This document shows, piece by piece, positions 45,573 through 55,341 of a stretch of DNA of 64,000 nucleotides. The translations under genes were made by a program, and so were the position numbers. This stretch comes from Mucilaginibacter psychrotolerans (GTDB lineage: Bacteria; Bacteroidota; Bacteroidia; Sphingobacteriales; Sphingobacteriaceae). The notes beneath the pieces were generated by a model. It saw only the letters and a list, made by a program, of their open reading frames with translations, made no database searches and was not told the DNA's origin. Each line of letters begins with the position of its first letter. Positions within the stretch are counted from its first letter, which is position 1. The stretch is taken from assembly GCF_004519315.1 (NCBI RefSeq), contig NZ_SOZE01000021.1, positions 43,756 through 107,755 on the forward strand, read 5' to 3'.

Positions 45573-47942
45573 ATGGTAAATAAAAAATGGTTTATGTTAA
45601 ATGTAGTTATTGTGTCGGGCTTTCTAACGGCCAACATAACCTACGCGCAATCATATGTACCCGAGTGGAACGACACCCGTTTAAAGGTTAAACCTCAAAC
45701 CGAGATCAAGGCTTATACTTTTGATTTAAAGGATGTACAATTACTTAACAGCCCGTTTAAACAGGCAATGCAGGTTGATGCGGCTTACCTGTTATCCATT
45801 CAGCCCGATAGGTTATTATCTGCATTCCGCTCTCACTCTGGCTTAAAGCCTAAAGGGAAAATGTACGAAGGCTGGGAGTCATCGGGGTTAGCAGGGCATA
45901 CGCTTGGGCATTACCTCTCAGCAATTTCTATGCATTACGCTTCCACCCGCGATCCGGAATTTTTAAAACGGGTAAATTATATTGTAGAAGAACTAAATGA
46001 ATGCCAGATAGCACGCAAAACCGGATACGTAGGTGCCATACCTAAAGAAGATACGGTTTGGGCCGAAGTGGCCAAAGGTGATATCCGTTCACGCGGGTTC
46101 GACTTGAATGGCGGTTGGTCGCCATGGTATACCGTACACAAGGTTATGGCCGGCTTATTAGATGCCTATTTATATTGTAACAACAAAAAGGCGCTAAAAA
46201 TATGCAAAGGCATGGCCGATTGGACAGGCGAAACCATCAAAAATCTTGATGACGAAAAGCTGCAAAAAATGTTGCTTTGCGAGTACGGTGGCATGGCAGA
46301 AACACTCACCAATTTATATGCTATAAATGGCGACAAAAAATATCTCGAACTATCCTACAAGTTTTACGACAAGCGTATTTTAGATCCGCTTGCTCAGCAA
46401 CAAGATATCTTGCCTGGAAAACATTCAAACACGCAAATCCCTAAAATAATTGCCAGTGCCAGGCGGTATGAGCTTAACGGCGATAAAAAAGACAAGGCTA
46501 TTGCCGATTTCTTTTGGGAAACCGTAGTAAATAATCACTCTTATGCCACAGGAGGCAACAGCAATTATGAGTATTTAAGTGAACCGGGCAAACTAAACGA
46601 TAGACTTACCGAGAACACCACCGAAACTTGCAACACCTATAATATGCTTAAACTCACCCGGCATTTATTTGCGCTTGAGCCATCAGCAAAGTTAATGGAC
46701 TATTACGAAAAGGCTTTATACAACCACATCCTGGCATCGCAAAACCATGAAACAGGCATGATGTGTTACTTTGTGCCGCTGAGGATGGGCGGAAAAAAGG
46801 ATTATAGCAGCCCCTTTGATACCTTCACCTGTTGCGTGGGCTCGGGTATGGAAAATCATGTTAAGTATAACGAAAGTATATATTTCAGAGGTGCTGATGG
46901 CAGCTTATATGTTAATTTGTTTATCCCATCGGTGTTAAACTGGAAAGAAAAAGGTTTATCCATAAAACAGGAAAGCAACCTGCCCGAAAACGACAGAACC
47001 ACACTTACAGTGACAACCGCAAAACCTGTTCAAATGGGCATACGGATACGTAAACCCAAATGGGCCGACAATACCAGTATTAGCATAAACGGTAAAAAAC
47101 AACAGCTTACTATAGATGCACAGGGTTACCTGGTTTTAAACCGCAAATGGAAAAACAACGATAAAATTGAATTTACCATGCCGGAGGATATTTACACCGA
47201 AGCCTTGCCGGATAACGCCAACAGGCGCGCAGTATTCTACGGACCGGTTTTATTAGCCGGTATTTTGGGTAATACGGAGCCCGATCCACTTAAAGGCGTG
47301 CCTGTTTTTGTTACCAGCGAAACCGACCCAAATAAATGGCTGCAGATGGTTGATAAAAAGCAATTGAGTTTCCGTACCGATAATATTTCAAACCCGACTG
47401 AAGTTAAACTAATTCCTTTCAATCAAACCAAAAACGAATACTATTCTGTTTATTGGGATGTGTTTACGCCAGAAACATGGGCTGTACAGCAAAAGGCATA
47501 CGATGAACAAAGGAAGAAACAACAGGAGCTGGAAGCACGCACTACAGATATTTTGCGCATAGGTGAAATGCAGCCCGAGCGCGACCACAATTTCAGCGGA
47601 GAAAATGCGATTACCGGGGAAGATCATCAGAAAAAATGGCGATCAACCGAAAACGGGGGTTATCTGCAATATGAAATGAAGATTGATGCCAACACCCAAA
47701 ACACACTCATTAATACGTATTGGGGGATGGATAACCGCGGCCGTGTATTTGATATCATGATAGACAACGTTAAGCTATCCACTGAAGATTTGAACCAATA
47801 TAAGGAAAGCCGTTTTTACGACATCAGTTACGCCATCCCTATTGAGCTAACAAAAGGTAAACAAAAAGTAACTGTTAAATTACTACCTAAAAAAGATAAT
47901 AGTGCGGGTCCGGTTTATGGCAGCCGCATGGTAAAGAACTAA
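45573..47942 (+). CDS. GH146-like (DUF1680) beta-L-arabinofuranosidase, secreted
   Basis: 789 aa. Signal peptide MVNKKWFMLNVVIVSGFLTANITYA. An (alpha/alpha)6-barrel (about 40-460) with the cysteine-based zinc/nucleophile site seen in these families: TETCNTYN and FTCCVGSGMEN. The opening LKDVQLLNSPFKQAMQVD is typical of DUF1680 proteins related to GH127/GH146. A C-terminal beta-sandwich (DUF6805-like) follows. Relatives release beta-L-arabinofuranose from plant pectin or extensin. GH146 versus GH127 membership is a guess by eye. Confidence 0.85.
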   Translation: MVNKKWFMLNVVIVSGFLTANITYAQSYVPEWNDTRLKVKPQTEIKAYTFDLKDVQLLNSPFKQAMQVDAAYLLSIQPDRLLSAFRSHSGLKPKGKMYEGWESSGLAGHTLGHYLSAISMHYASTRDPEFLKRVNYIVEELNECQIARKTGYVGAIPKEDTVWAEVAKGDIRSRGFDLNGGWSPWYTVHKVMAGLLDAYLYCNNKKALKICKGMADWTGETIKNLDDEKLQKMLLCEYGGMAETLTNLYAINGDKKYLELSYKFYDKRILDPLAQQQDILPGKHSNTQIPKIIASARRYELNGDKKDKAIADFFWETVVNNHSYATGGNSNYEYLSEPGKLNDRLTENTTETCNTYNMLKLTRHLFALEPSAKLMDYYEKALYNHILASQNHETGMMCYFVPLRMGGKKDYSSPFDTFTCCVGSGMENHVKYNESIYFRGADGSLYVNLFIPSVLNWKEKGLSIKQESNLPENDRTTLTVTTAKPVQMGIRIRKPKWADNTSISINGKKQQLTIDAQGYLVLNRKWKNNDKIEFTMPEDIYTEALPDNANRRAVFYGPVLLAGILGNTEPDPLKGVPVFVTSETDPNKWLQMVDKKQLSFRTDNISNPTEVKLIPFNQTKNEYYSVYWDVFTPETWAVQQKAYDEQRKKQQELEARTTDILRIGEMQPERDHNFSGENAITGEDHQKKWRSTENGGYLQYEMKIDANTQNTLINTYWGMDNRGRVFDIMIDNVKLSTEDLNQYKESRFYDISYAIPIELTKGKQKVTVKLLPKKDNSAGPVYGSRMVKN

Positions 47943-47966
47943 TAACAGCATTCAAGAAACGATATC

Positions 47967-50366
47967 ATGATAAAAAAAGGAACTGTAGCTTGTTTGCTAT
48001 TATGGATGATAGGAATAAACGGCGTGGTGTTTGGGCAGCAAAAGGATTACCCTATACAGCCTGTAGCATTTACCAGCGTACATGTGAACGATAAATTTTG
48101 GGAACCCAAAATGGCCGTCAACGCCAATGTAACCATTCCCTATGTGCTTGCGCAATGCAAAAAAAATGGCCGTATGGATAACTTTTTGCGGGCGGGCAAA
48201 CAGCTGGATGGTGATAAGCTGAGCGAGTTTCCGTTTGATGATACGGATGTTTATAAGGCAATTGAGGGTGCTTCTTATTCCATGCAAAATAAAAAGAACC
48301 CAAAGCTTGACAGGTATATAGATACGCTAATTAATATTATTGGGGCTGCCCAGGAGCCTGATGGCTACCTATACACTTTCCGCACAGTGCATGCAAAAAA
48401 ACCGCACGAATGGATTGGTGATAAACGCTGGGTGAACGAAGAAATACTAAGTCACGAATTGTATAATTGCGGGCACTTGTACGAAGCTGCTGTTGCCCAT
48501 TACCAGGCCACCGGCAAACGCACCCTCCTTAATATCGCTATAAAAAACGCCGACCTGCTGGTAAAAACCTTTGGACCAGGCAAGATAGAAGAGTATCCCG
48601 GTCACCAGATTGTGGAGATTGGCTTATCAAAAATGTACAGGGTTACGGGCAACAAGCAATATCTGGATCTGGCTAAGTTCTTTTTAGATGTACGCGGACC
48701 CAAAGGAGATGCCTATAACCAGGCCAGCAAAAAAGTGGTTGACCAGCATGAAGCCGAAGGCCACGCGGTACGTGCCGCCTACATGTACACCGGCATGGCA
48801 GATATCGCAGCACTAACAGGCGACACCAAATATTTAAACGCCATTGATGATATCTGGGGCGATGTGGTTAATAAAAAATTATATATCACAGGCGGCATAG
48901 GCGCTACCGGTGCAGGCGAGGCTTTTGGTGATGCTTACCAGTTGCCCAATATGTCGGCTTATGCAGAAACCTGCGCGGCCATTGGTAATGTTTACTGGAA
49001 CAATCGTATGTTTTTACTTCATGGCGACTCAAAATACATCGACGTACTGGAAAGAACACTGTATAATGGGCTGTTATCGGGCGTATCATTAAGCGGAGAT
49101 CGCTTTTTTTACCCCAATCCATTAGCTTCCATGTTTCAGCACCAACGCAGTGCCTGGATCAGTTGCGCCTGCTGTATCAGTAACATGACGCGTTTTTTGC
49201 CATCGCTGCCAGGTTACGTTTACGCCAAAAACAAAAATGATCTCTATGTAAACCTGTTCATGAGCAACACCAGCAATATTAAACTTACTTCGGGCAACGT
49301 AAATATTGTTCAACAAACAGATTATCCGTGGAAAGGTCAGGTGGATATTACAGTAAATCCTGCAAAAGCAACAGCCTTTACCTTAAGGATACGTATACCA
49401 GGCTGGGCCAAACTGCAACCCGTTCCAGGCAACCTGTACACATTTATGAATAAAACTCCGCTGCCTGTTGTTATTTATGTAAATGGAAAAGCAACATCGT
49501 TTGTAACCGAAAAAGGCTATGCTGTTTTAAACCGGAACTGGAAAAAAGGCGATAAAATTTCCCTTGCATTACCTTTAGAAACCGAAAAGGTTTTGGCTAA
49601 CGAGAAAGTAAAAGACGACAGGGGCCGATTTGCATTGGAGCGAGGACCGATTGTTTATTGCCTTGAAGGACCAGACAACCGCGACAGCCTTGTTCAGAAC
49701 ATTTTAATTGATAAAAATGCTGTTGCACAAGCAAACTATGACCCCGATTTATTAAATGGTGTCGACGTGATCAGCATTGGCGGCAAAAGCACCAAAAGGC
49801 AATTAAACAGCGATAGCCTGATAGAAACAGATCAAAAAGTAAGGGCCATTCCCTATTATGCCTGGGCCAACCGCGGGCCGAGTGAAATGACGGTGTGGAT
49901 ACCTTATGAAGCATCGGCCGCAAGCCCGAAACCGGCACCAACCATCGCCAGCACAAGTACAGTATCCTCGTCATTAAAAAATAAAAGGATGTACAAGGCC
50001 ATTAAAGACCAGTATGAACCAAGCAGTTCGGGCGATACCAATTACCCTTACCTCCACTGGTGGCCAACCCATAATACCAGCGAGTATGTGCAATATGACT
50101 TTAATACCGGGCTTACTATTAGTGAATCGAAAGTTTACTGGTATGACGACGGACCATGGGGAGGCTGCCGTATACCGGCTTCATACCAGCTATTTTATAA
50201 AAAAGACGGAGAATGGGTGCCTGTAAAAAACACAACTCCCTATATCATAAGCAAGGATGGTTACAATAAGGTAACATTTGAACCGGTTAATACCACTGCG
50301 TTAAAAATGGTAATCCAACTGCCTGCCGGTAATTCTACCGGCATACATGAATGGGTGGTGAAATAA
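47967..50366 (+). CDS. GH127-type beta-L-arabinofuranosidase, secreted
   Basis: 799 aa. Signal peptide MIKKGTVACLLLWMIGINGVVFG. The HypBA1-like catalytic domain has AYAETCAAIG and SCACCISNM, which supply the zinc-binding Glu/Cys and nucleophilic Cys residues; GGIGATGAGEAFGDAYQLPN precedes them. A C-terminal galactose-binding-like sandwich (about 680-799) follows. It starts 25 bases after the previous gene, so the two are co-transcribed and may cleave different beta-L-arabinofuranosyl linkages. Confidence 0.92.
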   Translation: MIKKGTVACLLLWMIGINGVVFGQQKDYPIQPVAFTSVHVNDKFWEPKMAVNANVTIPYVLAQCKKNGRMDNFLRAGKQLDGDKLSEFPFDDTDVYKAIEGASYSMQNKKNPKLDRYIDTLINIIGAAQEPDGYLYTFRTVHAKKPHEWIGDKRWVNEEILSHELYNCGHLYEAAVAHYQATGKRTLLNIAIKNADLLVKTFGPGKIEEYPGHQIVEIGLSKMYRVTGNKQYLDLAKFFLDVRGPKGDAYNQASKKVVDQHEAEGHAVRAAYMYTGMADIAALTGDTKYLNAIDDIWGDVVNKKLYITGGIGATGAGEAFGDAYQLPNMSAYAETCAAIGNVYWNNRMFLLHGDSKYIDVLERTLYNGLLSGVSLSGDRFFYPNPLASMFQHQRSAWISCACCISNMTRFLPSLPGYVYAKNKNDLYVNLFMSNTSNIKLTSGNVNIVQQTDYPWKGQVDITVNPAKATAFTLRIRIPGWAKLQPVPGNLYTFMNKTPLPVVIYVNGKATSFVTEKGYAVLNRNWKKGDKISLALPLETEKVLANEKVKDDRGRFALERGPIVYCLEGPDNRDSLVQNILIDKNAVAQANYDPDLLNGVDVISIGGKSTKRQLNSDSLIETDQKVRAIPYYAWANRGPSEMTVWIPYEASAASPKPAPTIASTSTVSSSLKNKRMYKAIKDQYEPSSSGDTNYPYLHWWPTHNTSEYVQYDFNTGLTISESKVYWYDDGPWGGCRIPASYQLFYKKDGEWVPVKNTTPYIISKDGYNKVTFEPVNTTALKMVIQLPAGNSTGIHEWVVK

Positions 50367-50750
50367 GAAAACGGGGACCCAGTTAGCGAGAAGGCCTGAA
50401 TCGCGGTTTAATCACCGAAGTTCAGGCCTCTTTTATGTCTTGCCATTTCGGGACAAGAATATTTTTTTTATACAGAACTTGCAGCCGACTCTTGTTTGGT
50501 GGTGGTTGCTTCAATTTATTGGTAAGTAAATAATCTTTGGACTACCCACATTATTAAAAGGCACAATGCAAAACAGCCGCAATTGCAGCCGTTTGACTTA
50601 TTAACTAAAATTTAGAAGTAAGGCAACATGTATGTTTCCACGAGATTGCTTACATACACGTAGCTGACCAAGTCTTTCAGGTCTCGTATTCCCTAGGGAT
50701 AGTTTTTTTCTTAATAATTCAAAAGTCCTTTTAGATGAGCATGATACATT
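50367..50750. other. 384-base region after GH127
   Basis: Holds the terminator at 50392-50429. The rest (to 50750, where a decayed gene ends) shows no gene. A short palindrome TCCCTAGGGA lies near 50690-50699. Confidence 0.5.
50392..50429 (+). terminator. Terminator after the arabinofuranosidase pair
   Basis: AGGCCTGAA (50392-50400) pairs with TTCAGGCCT (50421-50429), with an inner pair CGGT/ACCG, followed by TCTTTTATG. It lies 26 bases after the GH127 stop. Confidence 0.75.
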
Positions 50751-51243
50751 TTAGAAAATTGTTACGTTGTTCAATTCGAAAGTTCCGGAAACAGAAAGTG
50801 TCTTTTGGGTTTGCTCGTTATAACCGTACCCGAGAATTTCCCCTTAACTATTTTGCCGTCGTAAAAGGTAATTGTAGCAGTATTTTCTTTAGCTCGACGG
50901 GCATATTGTACACCATCGACAAGTACCATTAAAACTTACAACTGTAACTTTGTCCTACCTTAAATATGTGCGCGGTTCCATCGCCGATGCTAACAGAGTG
51001 CTTTGCATTGGCAATGTCACCAATTTTTCCGTTGATGATTACCGTACTGATACCATTGCTTTCGGTGTAGGTTTTACCGTTAACAATATAGGTGATTTTT
51101 CCGGCGGTTTTGCCTTGGGGTGCCTGCGTCATAGCTGTCAAAGCCTGCAGTTTCGCACGTGCATCAGCCATATCCTTTGCATTTTGCTGCGCTTGTAGTT
51201 GTAAAGAAAAAAGAGATAGTAGAATGATGCTTAATATTTTCAT
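50751..51243 (-). pseudogene. Frameshifted secreted beta-rich protein
   Basis: An intact N-terminal part (51243-50929, 104 aa) has a signal peptide (MKILSIILLSLFSLQLQA) and ends early at KVGQSYSCKF. Directly after, in another frame, come MVLVDGVQYARRAKENTAT and ITFYDGKIVKGKFSG, then in a third frame YGYNEQTQKTLSVSGTFELN and a natural stop at 50751. Two one-base indels (near 50930 and 50833) restore one protein of about 165 aa that resembles small Bacteroidetes beta-sandwich proteins. No name given. Confidence 0.7.
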
Positions 51244-51272
51244 GATGAATTGATTTAAAAATTATAGGTTAT

Positions 51273-51593
51273 TTAATGGTTGCTGTTCTTATTTTTAGCG
51301 GGCTGCGTTGCTTTGCCGGTGTTTTTATCGGTCGGCGGAAAAGGTTGTGGATTAAGCTGCTTATCTGCCCCCTTTGATTTTAATGGACTAGGTTTGGCCT
51401 GTTCTTCCTGCCTTATTTCCTCTTCGTTTCCTAGTGTCAGGGTTTCAACTTTGGAAACCTTTTTTTCCAGTTTTTTAATGTTTTTGTCTACCTTTTTCGG
51501 GGCTTCAGGTTTTTGGGCAGTAGGTGTGGTTTGGGCACTTGCGGTGAATGCTACTGCAAAAAAAGCAACAGCGAGAAAGCTCATTTTTTTCAT
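51273..51593 (-). CDS. Small secreted Lys/Pro-rich protein
   Basis: 106 aa. Signal peptide MKKMSFLAVAFFAVAFTASA. The mature part is polar and Lys/Pro-rich (PTAQKPEAPKKVDKNIKKL, NPQPFPPTDKNTGKATQPAK), with a coiled-coil-like KKLEKKVSKVETL segment. No family recognised. It is in the secreted-protein run. Confidence 0.7.
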   Translation of the reverse strand: MKKMSFLAVAFFAVAFTASAQTTPTAQKPEAPKKVDKNIKKLEKKVSKVETLTLGNEEEIRQEEQAKPSPLKSKGADKQLNPQPFPPTDKNTGKATQPAKNKNSNH

Positions 51594-51616
51594 TGTTATA
51601 GGAGTCTTATTTGTTT

Positions 51617-52471
51617 TTAATTTTCTATAATAACTTTTCCGGTTTTAAAATATAACAGTATAGACGATGCCCTATCGTTCCAGTCGGAATTTTTTATGTC
51701 TAAAAAAGCGCCTGTGGAAAAGCCAATATCTTTTAGATTGGGTACATTATACAAGAACTGTTTGCTTTTGCCCGAGAAATTGTTTTCTTGAAATATTTGG
51801 TAACCGCTAACTATACCATTAGCTTTAAGAGATGATAAGATATTATTAAAGTTATAGGGCGCTAAGGTGGCATATCCCCAAGTTCCGGCTACATTGTTGT
51901 AGGCATCGTTAACCAAATCTACCGGATACAGTATTTTTGCTTTACCCAGGTAAAATTGGTTTTCGTAAAGTGTTGCAAAATCCTGTGTTTCGTCAAAAAC
52001 AACTATTGAACTTATTTTATCATTAATATCTTTAAATCCAATCAGGTTCTGGTTCAGGGTGTTTTTGCCTGTCAAAACCTCTACTTTCTCGAAATTGGCG
52101 TTAACGCTTTGAAAAATACTGGTAGCTGGTTTATAATCAGGCCTTAACTGATAGCAATTGCCTTTCAAGTCGTCATCTTCAAAAACAAAGACTTTTATAC
52201 CCCTGGGTATTAATGCTGATGAAAAGAAGTCGTTGGCATCCATTCCGAGCGTTTTAAGGGAGTAAAAACCACGTGTCAGAATATATTTCTTGCCGGTGTA
52301 ATTGGCATTTTCGTAAAACCAGACTTCTTCTTTGGGCGGTCGTTCCTTAAATCTTGTAACTTCCCTGTTTTCGGGTTCCAGTTTCTACGGCGCAATAACA
52401 GGTCTTAAAATTTGCGCAAAAATGGGGGTAGCAGTTAATAAAAACACCAGCAGACATATTACTTTTTTCAT
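51617..52471 (-). pseudogene. Beta/gamma-crystallin-like secreted protein with an in-frame stop
   Basis: Full frame of 284 codons from ATG 52471: signal peptide MKKVICLLVFLLTATPIFA, then a TAG at codon 29 (52385-52387), then KLEPENREVTRF and the crystallin core VWFYENANYTGKKYILTRG. The internal ATG at 52243 would give a 208-aa remainder. The core carries beta/gamma-crystallin Ca-type motifs NDxxSS (NDFFSS, NDKISS, NDRASS). It is a paralogue of the 55342-56256 protein. Either a nonsense mutation or a sequencing error. Confidence 0.8.
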
Positions 52472-52473
52472 GG

Positions 52474-53194
52474 CTATTTGTTTTTATGTTGTAAGAGGAA
52501 CTGTTTTACAAATACATCAAACCTAGGCAGTTTTTTATCTTCGTATACAGCAATAAATTGCCCAAACTGCATATACCCGTATATAGAAGGGTCTTTAGCG
52601 GCTTCCTCGTAATTTTTGCCAAAATATTCCTCCACACTTTGACCTGCAGGGACCGGATTAGGCAATTGGGGCGTACATTTTCTTTGCATATTGATAGCAC
52701 TGCTCCAGTTCCTTTTGCCGTCCGTGCTTGCGCCACCACAACATGGCAACCTGGTTGGCGAAAATTTCATCGGCATAGGGAGACAAAAACTTACCTTTTA
52801 CCGTGTGTTGCAGGGCGTGCCCCAGCTCATGCGGCAGGTAAAAACCGTTAAAAAACAACCCAAAAATCTGCTTCCCTTCGGCTTCGTTGCCCGCTAACTG
52901 GTAGAAGAACTGTTTCTGAGGTTCTATTACCTGAGCCCAAATAGGTAGATTTATTGTTTTGGGAGCTTTTTTGCCATCGTAATAAATTAAATAAGGTGTA
53001 GTGTTTAAAATGGTTATGGCCTTTATTTGTGTGGTAGCACTTATCTTTTGAACATCGGCAATAACTTTGGCGGCTATCGTATTTGCATCCCGTATTTCGG
53101 CTACACTATCTGTATAAAGGGTAAACCATTTGGTTTGGGCCGAACATAAGTTGGCAACCAATATCATAGTGAGAATTAAGATCTTTAGTTTCAT
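52474..53194 (-). pseudogene. HExxH peptidase-like secreted protein, frameshifted
   Basis: Signal peptide MKLKILILTMILVANLCSA, then a zinc-peptidase-like HELGHALQH (HExxH) with a nearby DEIFANQVA helix that resembles gluzincin third-ligand regions. The frame breaks near 52664 at KKMYAP; the next frame continues with QLPNPVPAGQSVEEYFGKN to a stop at 52474. One inserted base in a CCCCAATT run explains it. Full length would be about 240 aa. Confidence 0.75.
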
Positions 53195-53196
53195 TT

Positions 53197-53456
53197 TTAA
53201 GGCTTTATAATAATGGTGACGCTATATTTCTTGCTGTTTTTGCACTTAAAATACTCTAACATTTCCGCTCCCATTTCCGGTAAGTACTTAATACGCCAGC
53301 TTGCATTGAGCGGTTGGCTGTAGTTTCGGGCAGCCTGAAGAAATACAACTGCGTATTAGCTATACCGCATATTTTCCAGGTTGTAGATTGGACCTAAACT
53401 TTATCAGGCAGCGAAAGCAGCTCACACAAAAACAAAAACCAAAACAGAGCGTACAT
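53197..53456 (-). pseudogene. Decayed small secreted protein
   Basis: ATG at 53456 opens a hydrophobic signal-like segment (MYALFWFLFLCELLSLPDKV), then TAG, then VQSTTWKICGIANTQLYFF in the same frame. A frameshift near 53325 leads to NYSQPLNASWRIKYLPEMG and a stop at 53197, three bases before the next gene's ATG. Coding character is clear, family unknown. Confidence 0.55.
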
Positions 53457-53460
53457 TAAC

Positions 53461-54075
53461 TTACCTGTAAATTTTGATACTGGATATATTGTCATTGGCA
53501 AGTATCTGTTCGGTACCTGCCTGGCCAGCTATAAAATACAGTCCTCCCTTACTGTATTTGCCGCCCGATTTAAACGTATAGTAATCACCTTTAAAACCCG
53601 TTGTTCCGGTTTCCATATTGGTAACGCCAAAACCAGAAGTTGACGCAGCGAGGCCTTTAAATTTATCATCCATAAAAACGGTTAATTTTAACGAAGAAGG
53701 AATGAGCATACTGCTGATCCTGTCGTTCCAGTTCGTACCCAGTTCTCTTGTGCTGGCACTGCCTAACAAGGTATAGTCTCCAATTTTCAAGATTTTCTTT
53801 TCGCCATTAAAAAATTCATCGGAGTAGATCCAAACTTCATCACCGTTCTGGTTGAAGGCATCATACTCCGCCTGGCATTTATCCAGCACTTTATCTGATT
53901 CGCTTTTACCATACACCTTTTCCATCAAATCTTTATTAAATGGCGTTGGTGTTGCAATAGTGCTAACTTTACTACCCAAAGAGGGCTTTTTGTAATTGGC
54001 ATCAATTCTGTTTTGTGCCAGTGCAAGTTGGCTTATTGCCAAAATACCTGCAACAAGTGTAATTTTTTTACTCAT
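53461..54075 (-). CDS. Beta/gamma-crystallin-like secreted protein
   Basis: 204 aa. Signal peptide MSKKITLVAGILAISQLALA. One crystallin-type beta-sandwich with two Greek-key-like halves: WIYSDEFFNGEKKILKIGDY, then NDRISSMLIP (the Ca-binding NDxxSS pattern), and NDNISSIKIY at the C-terminus. Microbial beta/gamma-crystallins often bind calcium; the function of this one is unknown. It lies 17 bases after the LGFP gene stop. Confidence 0.82.
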   Translation of the reverse strand: MSKKITLVAGILAISQLALAQNRIDANYKKPSLGSKVSTIATPTPFNKDLMEKVYGKSESDKVLDKCQAEYDAFNQNGDEVWIYSDEFFNGEKKILKIGDYTLLGSASTRELGTNWNDRISSMLIPSSLKLTVFMDDKFKGLAASTSGFGVTNMETGTTGFKGDYYTFKSGGKYSKGGLYFIAGQAGTEQILANDNISSIKIYR

Positions 54076-54092
54076 TTCCTTATTTGTTAAAC

Positions 54093-55274
54093 TTAAAAAG
54101 TTGATATCGCGCCTTTATTCTTTCCTTTTTTGTCGAGGTACCATTGTCCGTTGTCGCCCTCTTTCCAAAGGGTTTGGTTAACATCGCCCAAATAATAAAT
54201 AGTGCCTTTACTAAACACCTGATAGGTTGTGTTTCCTTTCAGCACCTCGTTATCGGTTGGGTATCCGCAGCCGATTTCCCATCCCCTTTTAGCAAACTCG
54301 TTCCAGATTGCGCCTTTGCGAATGGTATAACCTATGGCATCGTTGTCTTTACGATAGATATAGCCCCTTAAAAACTGTTGTAGCCAAACGCCATTTCCGT
54401 GTATGGCTTTTTCTGTAGGATAGCCCAGCCAACTGCTAACGCCGCCCAGGGCTTGGTAAGTAGCATATATGCCGGGGAAGTCCCTGGCGTTTTGCATGCT
54501 CATTCCCGGCACCAGCTGTAACAATGAGCCATCTGTATTGGCTACCAGCATGCCGCCCTCAAACTCCTGGCTCCATTGTGTGATTTCGTTTGATTTACTG
54601 CCTAGCCTTGCCGCTTTTGCTTCGGCAATTGGATACCCCAAAAAACCACGCTCGTAACGCTCTTCGCCCCATTTGCGCAAAATATCACCGGCCACAGCAA
54701 AAGCACCATATTTGTTATTGTTGTAAATGCAACTACCTTCAAAATAGCAGTACACCGCCTTGCCATCAGGCGTGATTTTAAGATCATCTGCAGGGAAGCC
54801 TAAAAAGCCGTTGGCATATTTTTCGTTCATGTAGCGTTGCAGTACATTGCCGCGCACAAGATGCGCCCCTGTTTTGGGGCTCCAATAAATGGCTCCTTTA
54901 TCAAAAAACTGATAGGCACCATCTTTCATTTTAGCCTCGTCCATTTGCGGGTAACCAATTTCCGAACGGATGGTACCCAAGTCGTTATATTTTAATGCAA
55001 TAGCCCCATAAACGGCAAACGGAACACTCTTTGACCTGCTCATATAAATAGCATCGGCACTGCTCTGCTGAATGTCCATTTTTTTGGAATAGATATATCC
55101 ATTATCTGCTTCCAGTGCGTTGTCTGCCATTGGGCGCATGCCAACTGCATCTGCTTTTTTGCGCATTACAGCGGTTATCTCGGCGCTTGCTTTCTTACGG
55201 ATACCAACCTGTGCTTTCACAGTTGTTGCGCCAAACAGCACCATTATGGCTAAGCAGTTAACTATATTTTTCAT
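54093..55274 (-). CDS. Secreted LGFP-repeat protein
   Basis: 393 aa. Signal peptide MKNIVNCLAIMVLFGATTVKA. About five LGFP-type repeats: IGYPQMDE, GFLGFPADD, GFLGYPIAE, SWLGYPTEK, GCGYPTDN, each followed by a beta-hairpin with a ...YQFFDKGAIYW-like strand. LGFP repeats occur in secreted or wall-linked proteins of Actinobacteria and others and are thought to bind a surface polymer. It sits between two crystallin-like genes. Confidence 0.85.
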   Translation of the reverse strand: MKNIVNCLAIMVLFGATTVKAQVGIRKKASAEITAVMRKKADAVGMRPMADNALEADNGYIYSKKMDIQQSSADAIYMSRSKSVPFAVYGAIALKYNDLGTIRSEIGYPQMDEAKMKDGAYQFFDKGAIYWSPKTGAHLVRGNVLQRYMNEKYANGFLGFPADDLKITPDGKAVYCYFEGSCIYNNNKYGAFAVAGDILRKWGEERYERGFLGYPIAEAKAARLGSKSNEITQWSQEFEGGMLVANTDGSLLQLVPGMSMQNARDFPGIYATYQALGGVSSWLGYPTEKAIHGNGVWLQQFLRGYIYRKDNDAIGYTIRKGAIWNEFAKRGWEIGCGYPTDNEVLKGNTTYQVFSKGTIYYLGDVNQTLWKEGDNGQWYLDKKGKNKGAISTF

Positions 55275-55341
55275 CTTCGAAACTATTTAGTAAACTAAAT
55301 TCGGTCTGTTTAAAACAAAGCTGTAATAAGCTGTAAAAGAT

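Noticed and set aside
50735..50932. 65-aa plus-strand frame
   Set aside because: It is antisense to the decayed beta-sandwich gene.
52474..52776. Independent 100-aa minus-strand gene
   Set aside because: Only its last part is real protein text; it is the frameshifted end of the HExxH gene.
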